Shown one piece after another: positions 34,527 to 42,857 of a stretch of DNA of 64,000 nt (position 1 is the first letter of the stretch; each line of letters begins with the position of its first letter). The notes below the pieces were generated by a model. It made no database searches. It was not told the DNA's origin and saw only the letters and a list, made by a program, of their open reading frames with translations. This DNA is from Chitinimonas prasina (lineage in GTDB: Bacteria > Pseudomonadota > Gammaproteobacteria > Burkholderiales > Chitinimonadaceae). The DNA is taken from the NCBI RefSeq assembly GCF_030160395.1, contig NZ_BSOG01000003.1, forward strand, positions 332,449-396,448. Direction: 5' to 3'. The translations under genes and the position numbers were made by a program.

Positions 34527-35093
34527 GTGCAACGCATCTGGGTGACGGCGACGACGGGTGCGGGCAAGACCACGCTGGCGCACCAGCTTTGCGCGCGCTT
34601 GGGGCTACAGCATATCGAACTCGATGCGCTGCACTGGGAGGCCGACTGGCAGCCGGCCGCACCGACGGTGTTCCGCGAGCGGGTCGCTGCAGCAGTGGCG
34701 GCGCCGGCCTGGGTGGTGGATGGCAATTATTCGGCCGTGCGTGATCTGTACGCGCCACATCTGCAACTGGTGATCTGGCTGGACTACGGCTTTTTCCGCA
34801 ATCTGTGGCAATTGCTGGGACGCACTTTGCGCAGGGTAAGCCGCCGGGAGCGTTTATGGGCGGGCAACCAGGAGCTGCTGGGCAAGACCTTGAGCCGGGA
34901 TTCCATCTTGTTGTGGTTTCTGCAGACCTACTGGCGCCGCCGCCGCGAACTACCACTAGTACTGGCCGGGTTGGCTAAGCAGGGTGTGCAGATACAGCGC
35001 TTTGATTCACCTCGGCAATTGCAGATTTGGCTAGACGGGTTTTCCGTAGCTGTGGCGCAAACACCATGCAGCGTAGGCATGCAGGAGCGGTAA
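34527..35093 (+). CDS. P-loop adenylate-kinase-like protein
   Basis: The 188-residue protein has an N-terminal Walker A ATTGAGKTTLAHQLCARLGL, an IELDALHW region typical of FlaR/topology-modulation kinases, VVDGNYSAVRD, and a basic C-terminal half with a run of arginines. The family comprises small nucleotide-binding kinases of uncertain substrate. I take the GTG at 34527, just after the murB stop, as start. An earlier GTG at 34515 overlaps murB. It is co-transcribed with murB. Confidence 0.8.
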   Translation: MQRIWVTATTGAGKTTLAHQLCARLGLQHIELDALHWEADWQPAAPTVFRERVAAAVAAPAWVVDGNYSAVRDLYAPHLQLVIWLDYGFFRNLWQLLGRTLRRVSRRERLWAGNQELLGKTLSRDSILLWFLQTYWRRRRELPLVLAGLAKQGVQIQRFDSPRQLQIWLDGFSVAVAQTPCSVGMQER

Positions 35094-35181
35094 TTGCCGC
35101 TGGCGTTAGTCGCGCGTAACATCGCGCGCTTTTCCACCCCCCGATCAGGGTTATCCACCCTGGTGTCTCGGAGGTAAGTAC

Positions 35182-36192
35182 ATGTTTTCCTTCATCCTCA
35201 GGAAACTGGCAACTGTCATACCGACCTTTATCGGTATTACCCTGGTTGCCTTTGCCTTGATACGCATGATTCCAGGCGACCCGATCGAGGTCATGGTGGG
35301 CGAGCGCAAGCTCGATCCGGTCATGCACGCGGCGGCCATGCAGCGCCTGGGGCTGGATCAGCCCCTGCACATCCAGTACTTCCGCTATATCAAGGATCTG
35401 GCCCAGGGCGACCTGGGCATTTCGCTGGTGACCCGCGAGCCGGTCACCAAGGAATTCCTGACGCTCTTTCCCGCTACCGTCGAGTTGGCTATCTGCGCCC
35501 TGCTGTTTGCCGTGCTGGTGGGCTTGCCTGCTGGCATGATCGCGGGTCTCAAGCGCGGGTCGGTGTTCGACCATGGGGTGATGGGGGTGTCCATGACGGG
35601 ATTCTCCATGCCCATCTTCTGGTGGGGCTTGATCCTGATCATGTACTTCTCGGTAACCCTGGGCTGGACGCCGGTTTCAGGCCGCATAGACATCGAGTTC
35701 GACATTGCTCAGCGCACTGGCTTCCTGCTGATAGACAGCTGGTTGTCGGGCGAGGAGGGGGCATTCAAGTCAGCCGCCATGCATCTGATACTGCCTACCA
35801 TCGTGCTGGGCACCATCCCGCTGGCGGTGATAGCCCGTATGACCCGCTCCTCCATGCTGGAAGTGCTGCGTGAGGACTATATCCGTACTGCCCGCGCCAA
35901 GGGCCTGGCACCCACCCGCGTGGTGGTGGTGCATGCGCTGCGTAATGCCCTGATACCGGTGATTACCGTGATCGGCCTGCAGGTGGGTTCCCTGCTGGGC
36001 GGTGCGGTACTGACCGAGACCATCTACTCCTGGCCCGGCATAGGCAAATGGCTGGTGGATTCCATCTCCCGCCGTGACTACCCGGTGGTACAGGCAGGCA
36101 TCCTGGTTTCGGCCACCATCTTTATCGTGGTCAACCTGTTCGTGGACATCCTCTACGGCGTGGTCAACCCGCGTATCCGTTCGGCCAAGTAA
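35182..36192 (+). CDS. dppB: Peptide ABC importer permease, DppB-type
   Basis: The 336-residue protein has six membrane helices and the BPD_transp_1 domain. The EAA-like loop is MLEVLREDYIRTARAKGLAP, and the C-terminal GAVLTETIYSWPGIGKWLV and VNLFVDILYGVVNPRIR are conserved. It forms a heteropair with DppC in the inner membrane. A strong ribosome-binding site GGAGGTAAGTAC precedes the ATG. It is the first of four genes dppBCDF; no binding-protein gene (dppA) is beside them. The substrate is dipeptides or oligopeptides by family, or possibly nickel. Confidence 0.93.
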   Translation: MFSFILRKLATVIPTFIGITLVAFALIRMIPGDPIEVMVGERKLDPVMHAAAMQRLGLDQPLHIQYFRYIKDLAQGDLGISLVTREPVTKEFLTLFPATVELAICALLFAVLVGLPAGMIAGLKRGSVFDHGVMGVSMTGFSMPIFWWGLILIMYFSVTLGWTPVSGRIDIEFDIAQRTGFLLIDSWLSGEEGAFKSAAMHLILPTIVLGTIPLAVIARMTRSSMLEVLREDYIRTARAKGLAPTRVVVVHALRNALIPVITVIGLQVGSLLGGAVLTETIYSWPGIGKWLVDSISRRDYPVVQAGILVSATIFIVVNLFVDILYGVVNPRIRSAK

Positions 36193-36202
36193 GGGAGCGA
36201 AC

Positions 36203-37108
36203 ATGACGACTCAAGTCCAAATCGCCGATGTGGTACCCAGCTACCCGTCCCCGCTGAAGGAGTTCTGGCAGAGCTTCTCGCACAACAAGGGCGCCGTGGT
36301 GGCCTTGTTCATCTTCCTCTGCGTGATTTTCTGCGGTGTATTTGCTGGCTGGATTGCGCCGCATGACCCGGTCGAGCAATACCGCGACCATATGCTGACG
36401 CCGCCGTCCTGGGCCGAAGGTGGGATGTCTACCTTTCTGCTGGGTACGGATGAGCTGGGCCGTGACATTCTTTCCCGCCTGATCCACGGTGCCCGCATTT
36501 CGCTGTTCATTGCCTTCATGTCGGTGCTGATGTCATTGATACCCGGCATGGTGCTGGGCTTGCTGGCGGCGTTCTTCCCCAAGGGGGCTGGTACGGTCAT
36601 CATGCGCGTGATGGATGTGATGCTGGCCTTGCCCGGCATCCTGCTGGCCATCTGCATCATCACCATCCTGGGGCCTGGCCTGATCAATACCATGATCGCC
36701 ATCGCCATCGGCACCCTGCCCAGCTATACCCGATTGACGCGGGCGGCCGCCATGGCCGAGATCAACAAGGAATACGTGACAGCCAGCCGTGTGGCGGGTG
36801 CCGGCGCGCTGCGTCTGATGTTCCTGACGGTGCTGCCCAACTGCATGGCGCCCATCATCGTCAATGCCACCCTGGGCTTTTCGTCTGCCATCCTGGAAAC
36901 CGCTGCGCTGGGCTTTCTGGGCCTGGGCGTGCAACCACCCACACCGGAGTGGGGCACCATGCTGTCTGCCGCGCGTGATTATATCGAGCGGGCACCCTGG
37001 GTGGTGACCATGCCTGGCGTGACCATACTGGTGACCGTGCTGTCGATCAACCTGATGGGTGACGGCCTGCGCGATGCGCTGGACCCCAAACTCAAGCGTG
37101 CAGCCTAA
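36203..37108 (+). CDS. dppC: Peptide ABC importer permease, DppC-type
   Basis: The 301-residue protein begins MTTQVQIADVVPSYPSPLKE after GGGAGCGAAC. It has the N-terminal OppC domain helix (FIFLCVIFCGVFAGWIAPHD), LLGTDELGRDILSRLIHGAR, and the EAA loop MAEINKEYVTASRVAGAGAL. The ILETAALGFLGLGVQPPTPE and WGTML stretch is typical of DppC/OppC. It lies 10 bases after dppB. With DppB it forms the membrane channel. Confidence 0.93.
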   Translation: MTTQVQIADVVPSYPSPLKEFWQSFSHNKGAVVALFIFLCVIFCGVFAGWIAPHDPVEQYRDHMLTPPSWAEGGMSTFLLGTDELGRDILSRLIHGARISLFIAFMSVLMSLIPGMVLGLLAAFFPKGAGTVIMRVMDVMLALPGILLAICIITILGPGLINTMIAIAIGTLPSYTRLTRAAAMAEINKEYVTASRVAGAGALRLMFLTVLPNCMAPIIVNATLGFSSAILETAALGFLGLGVQPPTPEWGTMLSAARDYIERAPWVVTMPGVTILVTVLSINLMGDGLRDALDPKLKRAA

Positions 37109-37117
37109 GGAGCGGTC

Positions 37118-38089
37118 ATGAGCTTGCTAAAAATCCGCAACCTGCGCGTGGAGTTCGGCTCGCTGGCGCATCCGTTTCCGGCCGTGGACGGCCTGGACTT
37201 TGATATTGACCGTGGTGAGCTGGTTGGCATCGTCGGGGAGTCAGGCTCTGGCAAATCGGTCACCATGATGGCCCTGATGGGCCTGATCGATGCGCCTGGC
37301 CGGGTGACGGCAGACGAACTGGTGTTTGATGGCCATGACCTGCTCAAGCTCAAGCCGGCTCAGCGCCGCAAGATCGTGGGCAAGGACATCTCCATGATCT
37401 TCCAGGATGCGCTGACCAGCCTCAATCCATCGTATACCGTGGGTTTCCAGATCAAGGAATCGCTCAAGGTGCATATGGGGTTGCGTGGTGCTGCGCTGGA
37501 GAAGCGGGCGCTGGAGTTGCTGGAGCTGGTGGAGATACCAGCCGCCAAGAGCCGCCTGGGTGCCTATCCGCACCAGCTTTCCGGCGGCATGAACCAGCGC
37601 GTGATGATCGCCGTGGCGATTGCCTGCAATCCCAAGCTACTGATTGCCGATGAGCCGACCACTGCTCTGGATGTCACCATCCAGGCGCAGATCATGGATC
37701 TGCTGGAGCGGCTGCAGAAGGAACACAATATGGGGCTGATCATGATTACCCATGATCTGGCCGTGATTGCCGAGATGGCCAAGCGCATCTGCGTGATGTA
37801 TGCCGGCCAGGTGGTGGAGCAGGCGCCGGTGGCGGATTTGTTCCGCGCCCCCCGGCATCCCTACACCCAGGCCCTGCTGGAAGCCATACCCGAACACTCC
37901 AAGGGCGCCCGCCGCTTGTCGGCCCTGCCCGGCATCGTGCCTGGTCACTATGACCGGCCTAAGGGCTGCCTGCTGTCGCCGCGCTGCCGCTATGCACAGG
38001 ATAAATGCAGCCAGGAGCGGCCCGCCTTGCTGGATGGCGTGCGCTGCTACTACTCGCTGAATGCCGAAGGGGAATCGACTCATGGCTAA
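37118..38089 (+). CDS. dppD: Peptide ABC importer ATPase, DppD-type
   Basis: The 323-residue ATPase shows Walker [10 protein letters not shown], the Q-loop in [12 protein letters not shown], signature [12 protein letters not shown], and Walker [13 protein letters not shown]. The switch histidine ([12 protein letters not shown]) and a C-terminal oligopeptide domain with cysteines ([14 protein letters not shown] and RCYY), possibly holding an iron-sulphur site, follow. It starts 9 bases after dppC and overlaps dppF by 8 bases. It acts in the cytoplasm as a pair with DppF. Confidence 0.95.
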   Translation: MSLLKIRNLRVEFGSLAHPFPAVDGLDFDIDRGELVGIVGESGSGKSVTMMALMGLIDAPGRVTADELVFDGHDLLKLKPAQRRKIVGKDISMIFQDALTSLNPSYTVGFQIKESLKVHMGLRGAALEKRALELLELVEIPAAKSRLGAYPHQLSGGMNQRVMIAVAIACNPKLLIADEPTTALDVTIQAQIMDLLERLQKEHNMGLIMITHDLAVIAEMAKRICVMYAGQVVEQAPVADLFRAPRHPYTQALLEAIPEHSKGARRLSALPGIVPGHYDRPKGCLLSPRCRYAQDKCSQERPALLDGVRCYYSLNAEGESTHG

Positions 38090-39083
38090 TCTGGACAATC
38101 TCCCGCCGAACCAGAGCGATCTGCTGGTGGCACAGGACCTGACCCGGCACTACCAGGTCAGCCGTGGTTTCATGAAGGGCCAGGCCACGGTCAAGGCGCT
38201 CAATGGCGTGTCGTTTACCCTGCAGCCGCGCAAGACGCTGGCTGTGGTGGGTGAGTCGGGCTGTGGCAAGTCCACACTGGCGCGCCAGCTCACCATGATC
38301 GAACCGGCTACCTCGGGCGTGCTCAGCATTGAGGGGGTCAATGTGGCCCAGGCCAACCACGCTACGGTGAAAGCCATGCGTGCCAAGGTGCAGATGGTGT
38401 TCCAGAACCCCTATGCCTCGCTGAACCCCCGCAAGACCATTGCCGCCACGCTGGATGAGCCGCTGTATATCAACACCAGCCTGAGCTCGGCCGAGCGCAA
38501 GGAGAAGATAGACGCCATCGTGCAGAAGGTCGGCCTGCGTCCCGAGCATGTACGTCGCTATCCGCATATGTTCTCGGGTGGCCAGCGCCAGCGTATCGCC
38601 ATTGCCCGCGCCATGATCCTGAATCCGCGCATCGTGGTGGCGGATGAGCCGGTATCGGCACTCGATGTCTCCATACAGGCGCAGATACTGAACCTGTTCA
38701 TGGATCTGCAGGAGGAATTCGGCGCCGGTTATGTGTTTATCTCGCACAACCTCAGCGTGGTGGAGCACGTGGCCGACGACCTGATGGTGATGTATCTGGG
38801 CGCTGCTGTGGAATATGGCAGCAAGAACACCATCTACGCCCGGCCCTTGCATCCCTATACCCAGGCACTGATGAGTGCGACTCCAGCCATACGCGAGGAA
38901 GACCGACGGCTCAAGATCAAGATCACCGGTGAGTTGCCCAGCCCGCTGAATCCGCCGTCGGGTTGTGCTTTCCACAAGCGCTGCCCGTACGCGGTCGAGC
39001 GCTGCCAGCAGGAAGTGCCCTTGTTGCGGCCTATCGATGATCGCCTGGTGGCTTGCCACCGGATTGAAGAGATTGCCGCTTAA
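38082..39083 (+). CDS. dppF: Peptide ABC importer ATPase, DppF-type
   Basis: The 333-residue ATPase has Walker [12 protein letters not shown], the Q-loop [16 protein letters not shown], signature [15 protein letters not shown] and [11 protein letters not shown]. The C-terminal [15 protein letters not shown] motif is the cysteine cluster of peptide-importer ATPases. Its ATG lies inside the last codons of dppD. The TAA stop codon (39081-39083) is formed by the first bases of a TAAGAGCCTGTT repeat end, so a mobile element end supplied the stop. A bidirectional hairpin lies downstream. Confidence 0.95.
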   Translation: MANLDNLPPNQSDLLVAQDLTRHYQVSRGFMKGQATVKALNGVSFTLQPRKTLAVVGESGCGKSTLARQLTMIEPATSGVLSIEGVNVAQANHATVKAMRAKVQMVFQNPYASLNPRKTIAATLDEPLYINTSLSSAERKEKIDAIVQKVGLRPEHVRRYPHMFSGGQRQRIAIARAMILNPRIVVADEPVSALDVSIQAQILNLFMDLQEEFGAGYVFISHNLSVVEHVADDLMVMYLGAAVEYGSKNTIYARPLHPYTQALMSATPAIREEDRRLKIKITGELPSPLNPPSGCAFHKRCPYAVERCQQEVPLLRPIDDRLVACHRIEEIAA

Positions 39084-39092
39084 GAGCCTGTT
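39081..39092. repeat. Single end of the TAAGAGCCTGTT repeat at the dppF stop codon
   Basis: TAAGAGCCTGTT is the same 12-base end seen at 41363, 42470 and, complemented, near 49790. No inverted partner is visible within 150 bases. The TAA of the end is the stop codon of dppF. Confidence 0.7.
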
Positions 39093-39210
39093 GGGAACTC
39101 AAGACATGGCTGGACAGGTGCCAGGGTAATCCTGGCGTTCGTTACGGTTGTGAATGGGCTTTGGTTTTTCAACGCTTTAAGTCCATTGCAGGCGCCAAGC
39201 CAGATAGTCG

Positions 39211-39256
39211 CACCACAAGCAAACGGCCACCCAAGGGTGGCCGTTTGCTTGTGGTG
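39211..39256. terminator. Bidirectional terminator between dppF and the binding-protein gene
   Basis: A perfect 22-bp stem (39211-39232 with 39235-39256) has a two-base AA loop; its core reads GGCCACCC/GGGTGGCC. The outer part contains AGCAAAC on one side and GTTTGCTT on the other. It lies between convergent genes ending at 39083 and 39304 and probably ends both transcripts. Confidence 0.8.
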
Positions 39257-39303
39257 CGTGTATGGCTATGCGCGGGGCTACCACTATTTGGCTGGCGGCA
39301 TAA

Positions 39304-40431
39304 CTACCGCGACAACTCACCCTTCTGGTTGATGATGGTCAGCTCGACAAAGCGCGATCCGGCACGGTCGGTCGGGCTGTAGCCTATGCGGAAGCCGCCA
39401 TAGTTGACCTCGCCCAGGTTGGACAGTGCCTGGAACACCCGGCTGCGGCTGGGGCTTGGGCCGGCACGGCCTATGGCTTCTGCTACCAGCTTGGCCATGA
39501 TGAAGCCTTCCAGCGAGGCATAGCTGATGGGGGTTTTGGCTGAGGCGTATTCGGCCATGGCGGTGCGGTACTCGCGTATCAGCTTGTTCTGGTTGTCCCA
39601 AGGATAGGGATAGACCTGGGCGATGGCCAGGCCGTGAGCCAGCTCGGCGCCGACTTCACGTACCAGTTCGTCGAAATCGACGGTGGAGGTGTGATAAAGG
39701 ATGGCGCCGCCGCCCAAGCCACGGAAAGCCTTGATAAAGGCGCCGGTGGGCTTGGTGATGGAGATCATCAGGATGGCGGGCGGGTTGGCCTCGGCCAGCT
39801 TCTTGGCAGCGCTCTCCACCGTCAGGGTGTTGGCCTTGTAGCTGCCGGTGGCTACGATGCTTAATCCGGCCTTCTTGGCCTCGGCCTGGGCGACCTTGAG
39901 GCCATCGCGGCCAAAGGCATCGTCCTGGTAAAGCACACCAAAGCGGTCTATGCCCAGGCGCTTCATCTGGGTGACCAGCTTTATGACCTCGTCCTGCTGA
40001 CCTGCACGGGTGTTGAAGATATAGGGCGAGGCGGCATCGCGTACCGAGCTTGCGCCGCTGGTGAGACCCACCAGCGGGATGCCGGCCTGGTCCAGCCAGC
40101 TGCGTCGCAGCAACTCATAGGTCCCATCGGCGCCGAAGTAACCCATAAGCGCTACGGCCTTGTCCTGATCTATCAGTTTGCGCGTATTGTCCAGCGTGCG
40201 CTTGGCGTCAAAGCCGTCGTCATAGACGATATGCTTGACCTGCTCGCCGTTGATGCCACCGGATTGCCTGTTCAGGGAAAGAAAGTAGGCTTTCGCACCC
40301 TCGGAAAGGTGGCGGCCATATTCGCCTGCTACACCGGTGAGCGGTGCGCTCTGGCCGACGACAATGGCGGCTTGTGCCGCGCTACCTATCAGGCAAAGGG
40401 CCAGCAGGATACCCTGTGTTACTGCGCGCAT
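39304..40431 (-). CDS. Periplasmic binding protein, branched-chain amino acid type (Peripla_BP_6)
   Basis: The 375-residue protein has a signal peptide (hydrophobic ILLALCLIGSAAQA, cut before AIVVGQ) and the Leu/Ile/Val-binding fold. The ABC-importer or chemoreceptor-partner pattern is IVVGQSAPLTGVAGEYGRHL, then GINGEQVKHIVYDDGFDAKR and GVLYQDDAFGRDGL. No liv permease or ATPase gene is nearby, so it is an orphan, perhaps for sensing. A palindrome lies about 85-105 bases before its start. It is the only binding protein near the dpp genes, but it belongs to another transporter class. Confidence 0.88.
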   Translation of the reverse strand: MRAVTQGILLALCLIGSAAQAAIVVGQSAPLTGVAGEYGRHLSEGAKAYFLSLNRQSGGINGEQVKHIVYDDGFDAKRTLDNTRKLIDQDKAVALMGYFGADGTYELLRRSWLDQAGIPLVGLTSGASSVRDAASPYIFNTRAGQQDEVIKLVTQMKRLGIDRFGVLYQDDAFGRDGLKVAQAEAKKAGLSIVATGSYKANTLTVESAAKKLAEANPPAILMISITKPTGAFIKAFRGLGGGAILYHTSTVDFDELVREVGAELAHGLAIAQVYPYPWDNQNKLIREYRTAMAEYASAKTPISYASLEGFIMAKLVAEAIGRAGPSPSRSRVFQALSNLGEVNYGGFRIGYSPTDRAGSRFVELTIINQKGELSR

Positions 40432-40516
40432 AAGGTTTTCTCCCTTTTATCTTGGTCAATGCCGGGCTGAGTTTGCGCCTGATTCCCCTGTGCGTTCAAT
40501 ATGGTCGTATCGTGAT

Positions 40517-40535
40517 GCGCTAATGGTATTAGCGC
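40517..40535. promoter_or_regulatory. Palindrome GCGCTAAT-GGT-ATTAGCGC
   Basis: A perfect 8-bp inverted repeat with a 3-base spacer lies 86 bases upstream of the binding-protein gene start, in the 375-base gap before coaD. It looks like a regulator site or a small cruciform. No regulator gene is adjacent. The rest of 40432-40806 shows no gene I can support. Confidence 0.45.
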
Positions 40536-40806
40536 TGTTGGAAAATTGCCGTGGAGGATGGCGTAAGCACTTGTTGTAACAGGAAAGTGGTCTGCTAGGC
40601 GGTGTGGCAAGAAACGCAGCAAAAGGCTATGCGCGCGACATGTTCCGGTGCCTTGGCGTGGGGCGGTTTTTTGCCGGATGTCATATGTTGTTTGGCCTGT
40701 TGGCCGCATTGGAATAATAGCGGCTGGCAATGCCTCAAATGGGCAGGTGAAATAGTTCGGCGCAGGCTCTAGAATGATCGGCCCAGTGAACAGGAATGCC
40801 CTTACG

Positions 40807-41301
40807 ATGAAACGCGCGGTCTACGCAGGCAGCTTCGACCCGGTGACCAACGGGCACTTGTGGATGATAGAGCAGGGCTACGAGCTGTTCGATGAGATGA
40901 TCGTGGCCATCGGGGTGAACCCGGACAAGCGCAGCACCTTTACGGTGGAAGAGCGCGAAGCCATGCTGCGCGAATGCACCACTCACCTGCCCAAGCTCAG
41001 GGTGGTCAGCTTCGAGAACCAGTTTCTGGTGAACTACGCCCAGTCGGTTGGCGCCAATTTCATCCTGCGTGGCATACGCACTGCCAGCGATTACGAGTTC
41101 GAGCGCACCATGCGCTATGTGAACAGTGATCTGGTGCCGGATATCGACACCGTGTTCCTGATGCCACCCCGTGAGATTGCCGAAGTCAGTTCCACCATGA
41201 TCAAGGGCCTGGTGGGACCGGTGGGCTGGGAGTCGGTGCTCAGGCAGTATGTGCCTGCGCCGGTGCATAGGCGTTTTATTGAGATGACGCTCAAGGGCTA
41301 G
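40807..41301 (+). CDS. coaD: Phosphopantetheine adenylyltransferase
   Basis: CoaD transfers AMP from ATP to 4'-phosphopantetheine in coenzyme A synthesis. The 164-residue protein begins [20 protein letters not shown], with the T/HxGH-type nucleotidyl motif [20 protein letters not shown] and [11 protein letters not shown] are further CoaD hallmarks. The ATG at 40807 is used because the conserved start follows it; an open frame extends to 40774. It is followed by a repeat element and a hairpin rather than a close partner. Confidence 0.97.
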   Translation: MKRAVYAGSFDPVTNGHLWMIEQGYELFDEMIVAIGVNPDKRSTFTVEEREAMLRECTTHLPKLRVVSFENQFLVNYAQSVGANFILRGIRTASDYEFERTMRYVNSDLVPDIDTVFLMPPREIAEVSSTMIKGLVGPVGWESVLRQYVPAPVHRRFIEMTLKG

Positions 41302-41362
41302 CCAGTTGCCTGGGTGCAAGCGCCCCTGGCGGGCGCTGCATATATTTCATCTTCATACTTAT

Positions 41363-41419
41363 TAAGAGCCTGTTTACGATTTTTTCGCCCTTGGTGTGAA
41401 AATCGTAAACAGGCTCTTA
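41363..41419. repeat. 57-bp TA-flanked palindromic repeat (short form)
   Basis: TAAGAGCCTGTTTACGATTTT (21 bases, start 41363) is repeated in perfect inverted form at the other end, with a short TTTCGCCC...GTG loop. TA is present at both outer ends, consistent with a TA target-site duplication. It lies 61 bases downstream of coaD and shares its end with the copies at 39081, 42470 and 49790. Confidence 0.85.
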
Positions 41420-41420
41420 G

Positions 41421-41446
41421 AGCCGGCGAGTGCTGATTCGCCGGCT
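41421..41446. other. Hairpin next to the short repeat
   Basis: AGCCGGCGA and TCGCCGGCT form a perfect 9-bp stem with an 8-base loop, followed by TGTCACTTCTTTATT. It starts two bases after the repeat end and ends 26 bases before the methyltransferase start. It may end coaD transcription. Confidence 0.6.
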
Positions 41447-41472
41447 TGTCACTTCTTTATTCGAGTCTAGCC

Positions 41473-42408
41473 ATGTCTGCCCTGCAGGATTTCCAGAACC
41501 GCCTTGCCAAGAGCCACAAGCACTTTGCCAAGTGGGCCAAGCGCCAGCATACCGAGGCCTACCGCATCTATGACCGGGATATTCCCCAGTACCCGGTCGC
41601 CGTCGATATCTATGGCAGTCGCGCCCATATTGCTGAGTACGATACCGGCTGGCAGCAGACCGATGAGGAGCATGCGGCCTGGGTGGCTGAGGTCAAGGCC
41701 TGCGTGGCCCAGGTGCTGGGCATGGAAACCAGGACCGTGGCCTTCAAGCTGCGCCGGCGGCAGAAGGGGGAGTTCCAGTACAGCCGCACCGGCCACCACA
41801 GTGAGGATTTCGTGGTCAGCGAGCAGGGTCGGCGCTTCTGGGTGAACCTGGACGAGTACCAGGATACAGGACTGTTTCTGGATCACCGGCCCACGCGCAA
41901 GCGGGTGGGGGAGGAGGCGGCAGGCAAGCGCTTTTTGAACCTGTTTGCCTATACCGGCAGCTTTACCGTCTATGCGGCCACGGGCGGCGCCACTGACTCG
42001 GTGACGGTGGATTTGTCCAATACCTATCTGGAGTGGGCCCGCCGCAACTTCGAATTGAACGGGTTGGATCCTGTCCGGCACAAGTTGGTGCGTGCGGATG
42101 TGTTCCGCTATCTGGAAGACGCCATGGATGAGGGGCAACTATTCGACCTGATCGTGATGGATCCGCCCAGTTTCTCCAATTCTGCCAAGATGCTGGATAT
42201 CCTGGATGTGCAGCGCGACCATGTGAAGCTGGTGCAGCAGTGCCGCAAGCTGCTGATGCCCGGTGGCGTGCTGTACTTCTCCAACAATCTGCGCGGGTTC
42301 GAGCTGGATGCTGGGCTGCAGCCGCTATGCCGCGATATCTCGGCGCAGTCGGTGCCTGAGGATTTTCGCAATCGCAAGATCCACCAATGCTTTCGCTTCG
42401 ATGCATAG
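41473..42408 (+). CDS. RlmK-like 23S rRNA methyltransferase (stand-alone)
   Basis: The 311-residue SAM-dependent methyltransferase resembles the C-terminal RlmK half of E. coli RlmKL, which makes m7G2069 in 23S rRNA. Motifs are FLDHRPTRKRVGEEAAGKRF, NLFAYTGSFTVYAATGGATD, then VDLSNTYLEWARRNF and the catalytic-site DPPSFSNS. It is separate here from the RlmL half, as in other betaproteobacteria. The ATG at 41473 is chosen; the upstream frame runs through a hairpin. The 285-bp repeat lies 61 bases downstream. Confidence 0.85.
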   Translation: MSALQDFQNRLAKSHKHFAKWAKRQHTEAYRIYDRDIPQYPVAVDIYGSRAHIAEYDTGWQQTDEEHAAWVAEVKACVAQVLGMETRTVAFKLRRRQKGEFQYSRTGHHSEDFVVSEQGRRFWVNLDEYQDTGLFLDHRPTRKRVGEEAAGKRFLNLFAYTGSFTVYAATGGATDSVTVDLSNTYLEWARRNFELNGLDPVRHKLVRADVFRYLEDAMDEGQLFDLIVMDPPSFSNSAKMLDILDVQRDHVKLVQQCRKLLMPGGVLYFSNNLRGFELDAGLQPLCRDISAQSVPEDFRNRKIHQCFRFDA

Positions 42409-42469
42409 CGCTGGCGGCTTGAAAGATCTGCCACCTGTCGCAACCGATAGCCATCCGTCTGGTCAGATC

Positions 42470-42754
42470 TAAGAGCCTGTTCAATGTCTTTTCGCCGTGT
42501 CGCGGCCCGCTGGGCTCGCAGCCTTGCCGGATGAAGGGCAAGGCGCAAGACGCGCAGCGGTACGGGTACCGTCAGCGGCTTGCAACGCTGCCGTTCGCCG
42601 GCAAGGCTGCGAACCCGAAGGGCTGATCTGGAAAAACGGCCACTCACTGCGTTGTGCCGCTTGGCAATAACTTGTTATTGCCTGCGCGCCACGCCTTGTG
42701 CTTGGCCATTTTCCAGCTCAGCGACACGACGAAAAGACATTGAACAGGCTCTTA
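42470..42754. mobile_element. 285-bp TA-flanked MITE-like element (long form)
   Basis: Both ends carry a 34-bp inverted repeat with one mismatch, starting TAAGAGCCTGTTCAATGTCT. TA lies at each outer end, fitting a TA target duplication as made by IS630/Tc1-mariner enzymes and Correia-type MITEs. Inside are further inverted pairs: 42512-42530 with 42598-42616 (18 of 19 match) and GGCAATAA/TTATTGCC (42663-42682). It has no transposase gene and no convincing ORF. It fills most of the 449-base gap between the methyltransferase and pepP. Confidence 0.85.
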
Positions 42755-42792
42755 CACCCATCGCACCGGGGCGTAGCCCAGGCGGATGCGGC

Positions 42793-42798
42793 TATAAT
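42793..42798 (+). promoter_or_regulatory. Candidate -10 element for pepP
   Basis: A perfect TATAAT lies 60 bases before the pepP start, just downstream of the MITE. No good -35 hexamer is found at 17 bases upstream. A CCTCTC/GAGAGG stem lies in the presumed 5' untranslated region (about 42815-42836). Confidence 0.4.
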
Positions 42799-42857
42799 CG
42801 TGCGTCTATCCAGCCCCTCTCCCATGATGAGAGAGGCACCCATCCGGAATGCATACC

